Of a stretch of DNA of 64,000 bases, positions 16,556 through 24,397 are shown piece after piece (position 1 is the stretch's first letter; every line of letters begins with the position of its first letter). The notes under the pieces are model-generated. The model saw only the letters and a program-made list of their open reading frames with translations. It was not told where the DNA came from and searched no databases. The DNA is taken from positions 248,001 through 312,000 of the forward strand of contig NZ_JAASQI010000002.1 of assembly GCF_011762225.1 (NCBI RefSeq), read 5' to 3'. A program made the translations under genes and the position numbers. Source of the DNA: Pseudochelatococcus lubricantis. GTDB lineage: Bacteria > Pseudomonadota > Alphaproteobacteria > Rhizobiales > Beijerinckiaceae.

Positions 16556-17022
16556 GCCGCCCTCACGCTGTCTCGCGACCCCGGCGGTGCACGCGGCGCG
16601 GTCATCTCCGCGATTTCGGCGAGCAGTTCCAGATGCTCGACGCCGATAGCCTGTGCGAGCGCCACCGTGGCGCGGGCGAACCACTCGCCGAAACGAGTCT
16701 GATCCATCGCGGCAAAGCTAATGCTGGCCGGCACAGCATAGGGCTTGCCGGTGAGAAGGTTGACGCGCACCTCGGCGAGACCAGTGGCGAGCTTTAGCTC
16801 GTCAAGAAGCACATCCTCGCTCGGCCAGCGATCCGTGTTGTCGACGACCTTGCGCAGGGCGGCAAATAGCAGCCGGTGGTGCTTCGGGTTCCGCGCACGA
16901 CGCAGGGTGACGAGAACATCTCGGCCGTCCTTGATCTGCGCCATCAGCTCGTCGGACATCACATCGCTCGGCACTAGGGAGTTGCCGCGCTTCGTGAAAC
17001 ACCTAGCGTCTAGATCGCCCAT
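16552..17022 (-). CDS. DUF1367-like phage protein
   Basis: 156 residues from ATG 17022. LRRARNPKHHRLLFAALRKV, NTDRWPSEDVLLDELKLATG and ISFAAMDQTRFGEWFARA follow the order of the DUF1367 family, which is common among early genes of phages beside recombination functions. It directly follows the Sak4-like gene. The name is a family-level match by eye. Confidence 0.7.
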   Translation of the reverse strand: MGDLDARCFTKRGNSLVPSDVMSDELMAQIKDGRDVLVTLRRARNPKHHRLLFAALRKVVDNTDRWPSEDVLLDELKLATGLAEVRVNLLTGKPYAVPASISFAAMDQTRFGEWFARATVALAQAIGVEHLELLAEIAEMTAPRAPPGSRDSVRAA

Positions 17023-18185
17023 CACGCTGCCTCCTGATGCCCTTGCGCGGAGGCGCAAAGGGCGTTCCTGCGTGCAGACCATGCCTTGCGTACATCCTCA
17101 ATATCGACAGGCTCAAGCTCATCAAGTTCCGCCTGCGTCTTGCTGTCCTTGTACCAATCGTTCAGATCGTCTTCCGTCACCGCGAGGCCGATGGCGAACA
17201 GCAGCATAGCCTTGATGCCCTTCTCCCCGGGCTCCGGATCGCGAGGCTCCGCCGTCCGCTCCGTGCCCTGCGGCTTCTCATCTGGTTTTTCGGCCTTCGG
17301 AACGATGTACTCGCCGCCGTCCTTGTTGAAGGTCATCCCCAGCGTCTTCGCGCGCTCGGCAACGAGCTTGGCGACATCACGCCCAGCTGCCTTCGCTCGC
17401 GCGAGAACGCCGTTAATCTGCTCGGCAGATACAAGCTTTGGCAGGTTCTCCGCGAACCATTCCGTCTCTGCCTTGTGCGCCGCCTGCGCCTCCGAAAGAG
17501 CGTTCAACCGGCCCTTGATCCGGGCGATGATGCCGGCGATGAATGCCGAATATTCAGGAGACCCCGTGTCTGGAATAGTGGCCTCGCCAATCTCGGCAGG
17601 ATCTTTCCCAAACGCCGTCTCCGTGGGCGAAAACACGAGATACCGCTGCCTGCCGATTATTGAGACGCGAGCGATAACGTCGCTATCGGTTAGGATCAAA
17701 TCTTTTGATCCGCCAGGGATTTTCAGACGCTCCTTGGTGACGTCACCGTCTTTTTGCTCATCCATATGGGCGATGAGGATAACGTCCTTGCCGAACCCGC
17801 GTAGCAGCTTGAGGAATGCGGAGAACCGGACGCCCAACTGCCCCCAGCCCTGCTGACTGAGCGCCCCGCCGTGCGACAGACGGGAGTTACTGCGGATGAT
17901 GTCCTGCGCCAGCGTGTCGATCGCCTTGCCAACCGTGTCGATGACAATAGTGTCGTAACTGGCGACGTCAGATGCCGTGATGCCCGCTACATCGGACCAT
18001 TGCGAGACTTGCACCGTATCTTTGCGATCCACGGCCCGGTGCGCGCCCTTGTCGAAGTCGAGCAGCAACGGCCGCGGCGCCGTAAAGGCAAGGCTGGTCT
18101 TGCCCAAGCCGGGCTGCGCGTACACTGTGAAGCACAGGGTATCGACCTTGATGACGTCGGTGGCAGTGGTGACCTTCAGGGCCAT
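17022..18185 (-). CDS. Sak4-like RecA-fold ATPase (phage single-strand annealing/recombination)
   Basis: 387 residues. A Walker A motif lies at 25-31 (QPGLGKTS), Walker B-like VASYDTIVIDTV near 80, and DVILIAHMDEQ supplies the sensor strand, as in the AAA_24/Sak4 group of phage ATP-binding proteins. Sak4 proteins are trimmed RecA relatives that anneal single strands in concert with SSB; an SSB gene lies in the rightward arm at 34062. The C-terminal third is a charged extension beyond the usual core (about 240 residues) and may be a separate domain. The gene sits among DUF1367-like and coiled-coil genes as in other recombination cassettes. Confidence 0.75.
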   Translation of the reverse strand: MALKVTTATDVIKVDTLCFTVYAQPGLGKTSLAFTAPRPLLLDFDKGAHRAVDRKDTVQVSQWSDVAGITASDVASYDTIVIDTVGKAIDTLAQDIIRSNSRLSHGGALSQQGWGQLGVRFSAFLKLLRGFGKDVILIAHMDEQKDGDVTKERLKIPGGSKDLILTDSDVIARVSIIGRQRYLVFSPTETAFGKDPAEIGEATIPDTGSPEYSAFIAGIIARIKGRLNALSEAQAAHKAETEWFAENLPKLVSAEQINGVLARAKAAGRDVAKLVAERAKTLGMTFNKDGGEYIVPKAEKPDEKPQGTERTAEPRDPEPGEKGIKAMLLFAIGLAVTEDDLNDWYKDSKTQAELDELEPVDIEDVRKAWSARRNALCASAQGHQEAA

Positions 18186-18187
18186 GG

Positions 18188-18940
18188 CTACACCCTCCGA
18201 TCTTCGGTAGCGGTCACGCCTGCCGGCGGTTTTCCGTGTTCTTTGTGGTAAATGCGAGCGGCACTGATGATCGCGTCCCGTATTGCATCCGTGAGAGGCA
18301 GGTCGATCATAGCCGCTACAGGATCGGTAACCTCGAAAACAAGCACGGTGCGGAGCGAGAGCGCACGTGCATTGCCAGACTTCATGCGGACATGCGCACC
18401 CCGCTCCGCGATGTTCGCGGCACGCTCGGCGCGCGCCGCGTCACGGGCGGCAGCGTCGGCGTCCAGAACCGCCGCCCCGATATCCACACCGATCTCGCCT
18501 TGAGCCGCATTGTCGCGGGCTTCTATCTCGGCAAGCTCTGCCTCGCGGGCCTTGCGAGCGGCTTCCTCTGCGGCGAGCCGGGCCTGTTCGGCCTCTTTGC
18601 GCCGCCTATCTTCCTCGGCTCGTGCATAGGCCGTGGCGCGGGATTTCAGATCGTCCTTGAGACCATTGAGCGGGCTACTTGCCGCCTTGTACGATGCGTT
18701 TATCGCCTTCACCTCAGCGTTTAGAGGCCGAACGCGCTCGGTCCGATCATCTTCAAGGTCGGCAAGGTGTTTATTCACCGTGTCAATCAGGGCGGCAGCT
18801 TTCGATGCCGATACCTGATCCTCGATGACAGGATGCTCCGCAAGCCACGCCGAGATGCCGGCCACGATAGGCTTGATCATCTCGATAGGTTCGGGAGGGT
18901 TGTTGTGCGTTCGCGGCGGCAACGTTTCAGCGGCGGACAT
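18188..18940 (-). CDS. Phage coiled-coil protein of the recombination cassette
   Basis: 250 residues from MSAAETL. RTHNNPPEPIEM at the N-terminus and a long Ala/Glu/Arg heptad stretch (residues 105-190, beginning RAEEDRRRKEAEQARLAAEE) define it, followed by a conserved globular end (SLRTVLVFEVTDPVAAMIDL). Such proteins usually sit immediately upstream of Sak4/Erf-type ATPases in alphaproteobacterial phages. Function unknown. Confidence 0.7.
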   Translation of the reverse strand: MSAAETLPPRTHNNPPEPIEMIKPIVAGISAWLAEHPVIEDQVSASKAAALIDTVNKHLADLEDDRTERVRPLNAEVKAINASYKAASSPLNGLKDDLKSRATAYARAEEDRRRKEAEQARLAAEEAARKAREAELAEIEARDNAAQGEIGVDIGAAVLDADAAARDAARAERAANIAERGAHVRMKSGNARALSLRTVLVFEVTDPVAAMIDLPLTDAIRDAIISAARIYHKEHGKPPAGVTATEDRRV

Positions 18941-18952
18941 GGCTATCTCCAT

Positions 18953-19048
18953 TCAGCGTGGCGCATTGCGCGCTGCGAAAAACAGGCAAATCGAGGTAGG
19001 GCCGAAATAAACAATGGCTTGGGTGATCGCGAATATTGCCTCGGCCAT
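18953..19048 (-). CDS. 31-residue hydrophobic peptide
   Basis: The ATG at 19048 follows the upstream stop codon by one base (TGACATGG). The product MAEAIFAITQAIVYFGPTSI... is one hydrophobic segment with a basic end (RNAPR). Too short to be sure; the tight spacing and the similar peptide at 20058 support it. Confidence 0.35.
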   Translation of the reverse strand: MAEAIFAITQAIVYFGPTSICLFFAARNAPR

Positions 19049-19049
19049 G

Positions 19050-19517
19050 TCATGCGTCCGCGAGAGCATCGGCCAGATGCGGCAGATCGGGCAGCCGATC
19101 CGCGAGCGCGCCGCCTGTGCGCAGCTCAGCCGTAGTGACGACATACGGCGGAGCCGGGGGCGGGGGCGGGGGCGGGGGCGTTTCGATAAGCGTCGGGGTG
19201 GCAGCGACTGCAGCGTCATCTTCTTCAGTTGCGCGGCGGAGGCTCCAGGCCCTCCACGTGTCGAAGACACCGGCGGTCGATTTGACCCACACTTTGTCCC
19301 CCGCGACACCGAGCACGACGCCGACAATATCGCCAGACCTGTCGTAGACGGATTCCCCAATCTCAAACCGGGGCACAATCACGGTCACGCTGGACTCCGG
19401 CACGCGGACAGTGCGCCCTCCGATATCCAAAACGATTTCGTCATAGCCGGTGATTTCCCGGCCGTATTTTACGGGACCTTCAAGGCGAACGATGTCGCCA
19501 GCGCGGATGATGGTCAT
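19050..19517 (-). CDS. Prophage protein with SH3-like repeats and poly-proline linker
   Basis: 155 residues from MTIIRAGDIV. The first 100 residues consist of two short beta-rich units (IIRAGDIVRLEGP..., FEIGESVYDRSGDIVGVV...DKVWVK), which look like SH3/KOW-type barrels. A run of eight prolines follows near residue 115. It may be a small adaptor protein; no function is known. Confidence 0.55.
   Translation of the reverse strand: MTIIRAGDIVRLEGPVKYGREITGYDEIVLDIGGRTVRVPESSVTVIVPRFEIGESVYDRSGDIVGVVLGVAGDKVWVKSTAGVFDTWRAWSLRRATEEDDAAVAATPTLIETPPPPPPPPAPPYVVTTAELRTGGALADRLPDLPHLADALADA
19156..19178 (+). repeat. Four G5 tracts separated by single C (G-quadruplex motif)
   Basis: GGGGG occurs at 19156-19160, 19162-19166, 19168-19172 and 19174-19178, each separated by one C. 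This is a textbook intramolecular G-quadruplex sequence with one-base loops. It lies on the template strand of the gene at 19050-19517, where it encodes the poly-Pro run. A hexamer repeat is also prone to length change. Confidence 0.75.
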
Positions 19518-19741
19518 GCGGCTAACTCCACTGTCCATTCGCCACGGAGTTCTTCCGCGCGAGAGATGATCTTTTCATAGAGCCAGATGACATCAGACGA
19601 GATACCAATTGGCCCAAGGTTCATGGCGTATAGGTGGACAATGCACGCAGCATCATCAGAAAGGTCGATGTCCATTTCGACCAGAGACTGCGCGCGTATC
19701 TCGATATGAGCCGCGAGCGTGGCGGGGGATGGGGAGGCCAT
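19514..19741 (-). CDS. Small prophage protein of unknown function
   Basis: 75 residues, 4-bp overlap with the downstream gene. Helical, acidic. No motif recognised. Confidence 0.5.
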   Translation of the reverse strand: MASPSPATLAAHIEIRAQSLVEMDIDLSDDAACIVHLYAMNLGPIGISSDVIWLYEKIISRAEELRGEWTVELAA

Positions 19742-19971
19742 TACGCAGCCTCCATATCAGCGGCGATCACCGCGTTGCGGGCGATATCCGATCCGTCATC
19801 GTGGTCCGCCATGTAGCGGCCAGCGAGGATTTCGGCGGATCGCTCGACACGTGCGAGGGCAAGGCGAAGGTGCATCTCGACATCGATTGCCTCTAGGCGC
19901 GCATCACTGTCGGTGGACTTGCGGGCAACGCCGCCTATCAGGCTGACGGCGCGCTCCAGTGGGTGACGCAT
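19741..19971 (-). CDS. Small prophage protein of unknown function
   Basis: 76 residues if it starts at MRHPLERAVS (19971). Longer in-frame extension to 20169 is possible but overlaps the 32-residue membrane peptide gene and has poor codon choice. Helical; shares its stop region with the next gene start. Confidence 0.45.
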   Translation of the reverse strand: MRHPLERAVSLIGGVARKSTDSDARLEAIDVEMHLRLALARVERSAEILAGRYMADHDDGSDIARNAVIAADMEAA

Positions 19972-20057
19972 GGCCTCGAAAGCAAGATGCGTGTCGGGGC
20001 CGCTGATTGGCGCGGAGCCATCGTGTACATCAGCAAGACTTGCGAAAAGGGGGCGGG

Positions 20058-20156
20058 TCAAAGGATATACTCCCGGATGAGCCAGAGCGCAGCGAGAAGC
20101 GGCGCGAGCATGGCGTATAAGAAAGTGAAACGTTGTGATGTGGGTGTGCTGGACAT
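20058..20156 (-). CDS. 32-residue single-span membrane peptide
   Basis: ATG at 20156, nine bases after the stop codon of the repeat gene, with GTGAGGGCGG upstream as a ribosome site. The product starts MSSTPTSQRF and contains one clear membrane span (FLYAMLAPLLAALWLI) ending in REYIL. Small membrane peptides of this sort occur in early phage operons; role unknown. Confidence 0.45.
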   Translation of the reverse strand: MSSTPTSQRFTFLYAMLAPLLAALWLIREYIL

Positions 20157-20165
20157 GGGCCGCCC

Positions 20166-21548
20166 TCACGCCTCGACTTCGACAGGCTTGCCATCGCGAA
20201 GCGTGTACCAGGCATCCGCTTTGATGCCGTCGCGCCCGACGATGCCGGCCCAGACGGCGATAATCTCGTAGTCGTCGTTGCGCTCGACCAGGAAAAGGGC
20301 GTTTCCGGTTTTGCCGAGCACGCGGCCTTGGTATCCAGATGCAAGCGCTGCACCCCGCACGCCGGTGGCCGACGCTGCACCCTGCCAGCCGGTGGCCGAC
20401 GCTGCACCCTGATCGCCGGTGGCCGACGCTGCACCCTGCACGCCGGTGGCCGACGCTGCACCCCGCACGCCGGTGGCCGACGCTGCACCCCGCACGCCGG
20501 TGGCCGACGCTGCACCCTGCCAGCCGGTGGCCGACGCTGCACCCCGCACGCCGGTGGCCGACGCTGCACCCTGCCAGCCGGTGGCCGACGCTGCACCCTG
20601 ATCGCCGGTGGCCGACGCTGCACCCTGCCAGCCGGTGGCCGACGCTGCACCCTGATCGCCGGTGGCCGACGCTGCACCCTGATCGCCGGTGGCCGACGCT
20701 GCACCCTGATCGCCGGTGGCCGACGCTGCACCCTGATCGCCGGTGGCCTGAGACCCCTCTTCCGGTTTTGACCTGTCAAAAACCCATTTGACTGCGCGCC
20801 CAACTAGCCCGGCAATAGGCGATTCAGCGTTTACGGTGACCGATGCGGAGGCGATCCAGCCGTCTTCGCGAATGGTTGCACCACCTTGGATAACAACCGC
20901 GTACCGGGCACCAGCAGGCGCAACGCGGTCGAATACGGTCAGGGGGTGCTCATCGGCGGGCACGGCGTCAAATCCGTCGTCGAACTCAGTCAGCTCGCCG
21001 TCGATCGTCTCGGTTTTGCCGATCTCAAAGGTTCGGCCGTTGGCACTGAAATCGGCGTCGAAGCCCTTGATCGCTTCCGCCACATCGGCGGAGGCTTCAT
21101 CGGGTTGCGTGGAAATCGTTTCGGACATGGATATCTCCCGCGCGGATTGCGCTGTGGTGCCGATCAGGCGGCGGCCTTGTGGGATTGGGGGAATTTCGCG
21201 GTAATCGCCGTAAGCCTCAGCGATCCACTCGACAAAGCCTTCCAGCTCATCGGTGGTCGCGTATCTGCTGATGACAGGCTCATCGAGAAGGTAGAGCGAG
21301 CCGTCTTTGCCGACCTCAGCCGTCTCGACGCCGAACTCATCGCGCGCCCATTGCTCGACGGTGGAACGGCCATGGAACCTGACCATCTCCGCCATGCGCC
21401 AGCGGGCGTTGCCTGTACGAACCCGTTCAGCATCCGCGCTGACAGCGGCCATGAGCGCCTCAACCGCCGCGTCACCAGCCTCGACGCGCGCAAGGATGTC
21501 GTTCGTCCTGGCTTCGGCGAAATCGGCGTTGCTTGTGAGGGCGTTCAT
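20166..21548 (-). CDS. Early phage protein with fifteen 9-residue SATGxxGAA repeats
   Basis: 460 residues, first gene of the leftward operon (AGGGAGACACC before ATG 21548; leader about 45 bases from the promoter). The N-terminal 135 residues resemble one small protein and [10 protein letters not shown] near 141 begins another, so it may be a fusion. Residues about 270-405 are tandem nonapeptides ATGxxGAAS in which the two x positions vary only among DQ, WQ, VR and VQ. The C-terminal 60 residues ([27 protein letters not shown]) form a compact conserved domain. Similar GAASATG repeats occur in other phages, probably as a right-handed beta-solenoid. Binding partner unknown. Confidence 0.7.
   Translation of the reverse strand: MNALTSNADFAEARTNDILARVEAGDAAVEALMAAVSADAERVRTGNARWRMAEMVRFHGRSTVEQWARDEFGVETAEVGKDGSLYLLDEPVISRYATTDELEGFVEWIAEAYGDYREIPPIPQGRRLIGTTAQSAREISMSETISTQPDEASADVAEAIKGFDADFSANGRTFEIGKTETIDGELTEFDDGFDAVPADEHPLTVFDRVAPAGARYAVVIQGGATIREDGWIASASVTVNAESPIAGLVGRAVKWVFDRSKPEEGSQATGDQGAASATGDQGAASATGDQGAASATGDQGAASATGWQGAASATGDQGAASATGWQGAASATGVRGAASATGWQGAASATGVRGAASATGVRGAASATGVQGAASATGDQGAASATGWQGAASATGVRGAALASGYQGRVLGKTGNALFLVERNDDYEIIAVWAGIVGRDGIKADAWYTLRDGKPVEVEA
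20347..20748. repeat. 27-bp tandem repeat, 14 full units plus a partial
   Basis: The unit is GCTGCACCC-NNNNNN-GCCGGTGGCCGAC with minor changes; unit starts are exactly 27 bases apart from 20347 to 20725. Only the six central bases vary, in four versions. As 27 is a multiple of three, all six frames stay open, which explains the many spurious open frames here. It is not a CRISPR array: there are no unique spacers. Confidence 0.95.
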
Positions 21549-21597
21549 CGGTGTCTCCCTGCCGGTGCGCGGTGCGCTGTCGTTCGGCTATGAGGAG

Positions 21598-21641
21598 ATA
21601 GTGCCCGATATGGGCACTTATGTAAAGCCCTATTTGGGCAC
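21598..21641 (-). promoter_or_regulatory. Leftward early promoter (pL-like) with two repressor operators
   Basis: On the minus strand: -35 TTTACA (21626-21621), 17-bp spacer, -10 CACTAT (21603-21598). Operator 1 is a perfect palindrome GTGCCC-N5-GGGCAC at 21601-21617 lying between -35 and -10; operator 2 at 21625-21641 is the same motif with one degenerate arm (AAGCCC) and overlaps the -35. The same motif in the same position relative to -35/-10 is found at the Cro promoter near 25050. Confidence 0.7.
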
Positions 21642-21785
21642 TTTTAGAATTTTTTCATCGCCCCTCCCTCCCTCATGGGGTATAAGAGTGTGAGGGCGGG
21701 TCTCGCACGGCCTCAAACAAGAAGCCTTCCGGGTGCTAGCAGCCGCAGGAGGGGCTTCCGGCGTCAGAACAGGAAGGGGAGCAGA

Positions 21786-21809
21786 GCGGGTCGGCGGCAA
21801 CCGACCCGC
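21786..21809. other. Perfect 9-bp GC stem-loop in the 327-bp gap between divergent genes
   Basis: GCGGGTCGG (21786-21794), loop CGGCAA, CCGACCCGC (21801-21809). No T-run follows on either strand, so not a canonical terminator. The rest of the gap 21549-21874 holds the early promoter at its left side and a second inverted pair (GAAGCC ... GGCTTC near 21720-21760); no gene is apparent. Confidence 0.5.
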
Positions 21810-21874
21810 CTGCTGGCCCCCATTAAGGCAAGCAATGACTCCACAAGCTAAAGCGCGTCGGGCAAGATCGATGT

Positions 21875-23050
21875 ATGACGAATCGCTTTCTGTCTCGACT
21901 GCCCCGGCCTGTGCGATGGCTCCTCGCCGTCAGCGCATTAGCGGCTGCCTTCATGAACACGACGCCGGGGACGTGGTTTCTGGAAGCGCTTGGCTTGGAC
22001 GGGTGGTTTAAGAGGATGGTGGCATCTGCTTCATCCTCCCTCCCTTGGCCGCTGATTGGCGGGACGGCGATTGAGGTCGCTGTTTTTGCACTGGTTCTTT
22101 ATGCCGGGTACAGGCTGGGGAGAGCGCTTGCAGAACCCCCGACGCCGAACGAGGCCACATCGCCACCGCCCGTTGTCGCGGCAGATGCGCCGTTAATTCC
22201 ATCTCTAAATGACCTTAAAATGGATTCGAACCGGGCACTCGTCTTCGCCGCTGACGCAAAGATGGTTAACCGCAGCCGATCTCGCGACAGCGTTAATCGC
22301 GGCTCGCCAGAGGCTCTGCGACTATCAAGCCATCTCCTGAATCTCAAACGATATGGCATACCCGTCCCCCTAGAGGATGGCGGCGGCAGTCTGTCCATTG
22401 ATTACCAGCGAGCGCTTGGCTTCCTAGAGAGCGTTGCGATACTCGGGAAGGCCGGCCATCTACAGGAAGCGAAGGCGACTGCCGAAAGGCTTCTTCGAGG
22501 CAATACTGACCTCACTCCAGCTCCATGGGGGAGTGTGTCACTGTCCCTGTTTGGCTTTGTGAGCGAAAGCCCATCAATCGGCGACGGAACGAGAGTGCTT
22601 CGCGCAACCGTTAAGGTCACAAAGGCCGTCCACATTCAGCGGATAGAGGTGCTTTGGCAGCGGAAGGGGCAAAATGGAAACTTCGCATTGCAGATTTTCG
22701 AATCTGAGGAAGTGCTCGCGTCCGGCGTCGAGCGCCCATTCATCGTATTGCACACGCGCCCCCATATCGGGGCGTTCTGGGGGGAGCCTACTGCTGATAC
22801 GAAATTACAGGCTCTAGACGACTTGGACCAGGCCGGGCGAGACCGTTATGTCAAACGACTAATCGGCCGCAATAAGCAAATTTCATGCAGGATCGTGATT
22901 GTCGCCGAAGGCCACAACGAAATCAGCCATGACTTCACGATCTGCACCGGTGGCGTTGACGATGTTCCGCAGATTGTCGATCCCGACTGGTGCATACCAT
23001 ATGCCGCTGCTGAGTCGCCAACAAAAGCCCGCCGAAGCGGGCTGGGTTAG
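21875..23050 (+). CDS. Lone membrane protein of unknown function, candidate lysogenic cargo gene
   Basis: 391 residues. Two membrane spans lie near the N-terminus (residues 14-32 and about 56-80), then a Pro-rich linker and a soluble domain of about 270 residues facing one side. It stands alone on the plus strand between the leftward early operon and the lysogenic operon, the usual place for a gene expressed from the prophage. SLSIDYQRALGFLESVAILG and the following beta-rich end (LRATVKVTKAVHIQRIEVLW) match no family I know. Superinfection exclusion or defence is a reasonable guess only. The ribosome site is weak. Its 3' end overlaps the convergent gene and contains that operon's terminator. 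Confidence 0.65.
   Translation: MTNRFLSRLPRPVRWLLAVSALAAAFMNTTPGTWFLEALGLDGWFKRMVASASSSLPWPLIGGTAIEVAVFALVLYAGYRLGRALAEPPTPNEATSPPPVVAADAPLIPSLNDLKMDSNRALVFAADAKMVNRSRSRDSVNRGSPEALRLSSHLLNLKRYGIPVPLEDGGGSLSIDYQRALGFLESVAILGKAGHLQEAKATAERLLRGNTDLTPAPWGSVSLSLFGFVSESPSIGDGTRVLRATVKVTKAVHIQRIEVLWQRKGQNGNFALQIFESEEVLASGVERPFIVLHTRPHIGAFWGEPTADTKLQALDDLDQAGRDRYVKRLIGRNKQISCRIVIVAEGHNEISHDFTICTGGVDDVPQIVDPDWCIPYAAAESPTKARRSGLG
23018..23043 (-). terminator. Rho-independent terminator of the lysogenic (cI) operon
   Basis: Read on the minus strand: AGCCCGC, loop TTCG, GCGGGCT, followed by TTTGTT. It begins four bases after the stop codon of the gene at 23047-23532 and lies entirely inside the coding end of the convergent membrane-protein gene. 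Confidence 0.8.
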
Positions 23051-23532
23051 GGGGTGTTGGTGGGCGATACCGGCAATGAAGGCAGGCGCTGTAGAATTTG
23101 CTTGATGGTTTCGTCACGCTCTCTGTCGCGCTCGGCCTGCTCGATCCTGATTGCTGAAAGGCCGATGCCACCTTCAAATCTATCGCCGGCGAAAGCGAGA
23201 ACAGCAAAGACAATTGCAATCATTGCAAGCCCGGTCGTGACAATAGCGAACACCATCGCGCCGGTGCTGGGCATGCTGGAAATCTTGCCCTCAATATGCG
23301 CTACACGCTCTGGCAGCGACCGCAGACCCTCAAGGTCGCGGCTGATCGCGTCGAGCTTCACGTCTACGCGCTCGAATTTCGCCTCCAGTGATGCAACCCG
23401 CGCTTCCATTGGGTCCGACGTTCCGCCTCCATCGCCTCCGGTGCCGCCCGGACCGCGACCTTTATTATATAGCACTTCAGTCGAATCATTGCTATGGGCC
23501 AACCGCAGGTGGCCCCCGCCCAGATTAGCCAT
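23047..23532 (-). CDS. Coiled-coil protein with one membrane span, lysogenic operon
   Basis: 161 residues: Gly-rich N-terminal 40 residues, a coiled coil (residues 43-85, EARVASLEAKFERVDVKLDA), a membrane span (about 94-115, MVFAIVTTGLAMIAIVFAVLAF) and a charged cytoplasmic tail. The coiled coil-plus-anchor layout recalls holin-associated XhlA-like proteins, but the placement in the repressor operon far from the late genes argues against a lysis role. Overlaps the upstream zinc-ribbon gene by 8 bp. Confidence 0.65.
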   Translation of the reverse strand: MANLGGGHLRLAHSNDSTEVLYNKGRGPGGTGGDGGGTSDPMEARVASLEAKFERVDVKLDAISRDLEGLRSLPERVAHIEGKISSMPSTGAMVFAIVTTGLAMIAIVFAVLAFAGDRFEGGIGLSAIRIEQAERDRERDETIKQILQRLPSLPVSPTNTP

Positions 23533-23806
23533 TGGCCTTCTCCGACTTCCACCTAGCTATCGTCGGGCGAGACAGCAGCCGTATGTTGCCGCAATGCTTG
23601 CACGAGAGCGCGACGACAGGCAACATGGCTGCGCCGAACAGGCTTAACGCAGCAGGGTCGATGCTGGCAATGATCGGCATGTGCCCCTTATCGCCAAAAC
23701 TAAGCGAAACGATCCAGTCTTGTGTGCCGCAAGCTTCGCATGGATTCGCGCCGCCGCGATCAGCGATGAACGCTTGCACATCCTCGAATGTCAGATCGTC
23801 GTTCAT
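23525..23806 (-). CDS. Small zinc-ribbon protein, lysogenic operon
   Basis: 93 residues from ATG 23806 (GAGGGGGGC upstream). CEAC near residue 19 and CKHC near residue 71 form a four-cysteine zinc ribbon around a hydrophobic middle. The pair zinc ribbon plus coiled-coil membrane protein recurs in alphaproteobacterial prophages, with unknown function. Confidence 0.65.
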   Translation of the reverse strand: MNDDLTFEDVQAFIADRGGANPCEACGTQDWIVSLSFGDKGHMPIIASIDPAALSLFGAAMLPVVALSCKHCGNIRLLSRPTIARWKSEKANG

Positions 23807-23849
23807 GCTGCCCCCCTCAAAACACAGTAAACCGAAACCGATAGCGCCA

Positions 23850-23876
23850 GCGCGCGGCGACCTTACCGCCGCGCGC
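23850..23876. other. 9-bp GC-rich stem-loop between lipoprotein and zinc-ribbon genes
   Basis: GCGCGCGGC (23850-23858), nine-base loop, GCCGCGCGC (23868-23876). No T-run on the minus strand after it, so it may be an attenuator or mRNA-stability element instead of a full terminator. Confidence 0.4.
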
Positions 23877-23897
23877 GACAGCTGCCAGATGATGCTA

Positions 23898-24272
23898 TCA
23901 CGTCGCCGGCGGGGCTTTCTGGAACTTGATGTTGCAGTTTTTCCGAATTGACGCTTGCTCGATAGCGTCAAGCTCGCCTTTGAGGCGTCCAAGCTCCGCC
24001 GCTGTCTGCTTATCGCCCTTGAGAGCAAATAGGGCCGGCCAGAAAATTACGACAGCAACCGCCGTCATCGCCGCATCGTTCGACCGTGCAGAATCCTGGG
24101 TGCCGGCAACCTCTGATGCGCGCGCGGAGACGCGGGACGCTTCTTCGGCGAGCTGCTGGCAAGTATAGGATTGATACTGGATCGGTGAAACATAGCTTGC
24201 GCGAATGTCTGACGATTTTGACGCACAAGCAGTTAACGCTCCGCAGAGCGCGATAGTGACGAATTTACGCAT
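23898..24272 (-). CDS. Small lipoprotein, lysogenic operon
   Basis: 124 residues. The signal peptide MRKFVTIALCGALTAC ends in a lipobox (LTAC, lipidated Cys16). SPIQYQSYTCQQLAEEASRV and VVIFWPALFALKGDKQTAAELGRLKGEL match a lipoprotein found in many alphaproteobacterial prophages. Expressed from the repressor operon, it would coat the lysogen envelope, where phage lipoproteins often block superinfection; that role is inferred. Confidence 0.75.
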   Translation of the reverse strand: MRKFVTIALCGALTACASKSSDIRASYVSPIQYQSYTCQQLAEEASRVSARASEVAGTQDSARSNDAAMTAVAVVIFWPALFALKGDKQTAAELGRLKGELDAIEQASIRKNCNIKFQKAPPAT

Positions 24273-24397
24273 GATGCCCCCATAGCGATAGTCCGCTAAT
24301 AGGCTAACTACCGCCGGGGAAATCTGCTATAGCTTAGCTGCAACACTGGCGATGGATTCGCTCTACATCCGTGACGTGCGGGCGGCGACGCGATCAA

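Noticed and set aside
16552-17022. NinB-type recombinase
   Set aside because: The motif order fits DUF1367 better, and the ninB-specific signature was not seen.
20347-20748. CRISPR array
   Set aside because: Repeats are contiguous 27-mers with only six variable bases and encode a protein repeat; there are no spacers or cas genes.
20030-20803. 257-codon minus frame and 147-150-codon plus frames across the repeat
   Set aside because: All frames stay open through a 27-bp repeat; only the frame with a unique conserved C-terminal domain and a ribosome site is kept.
21786-21809. Terminator call for the strong hairpin
   Set aside because: No T-run follows on either strand, so it is listed only as a stem-loop.
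23047-23532. Lysis protein XhlA
   Set aside because: Coiled coil and anchor are similar, but it is in the repressor operon with no lysis gene.
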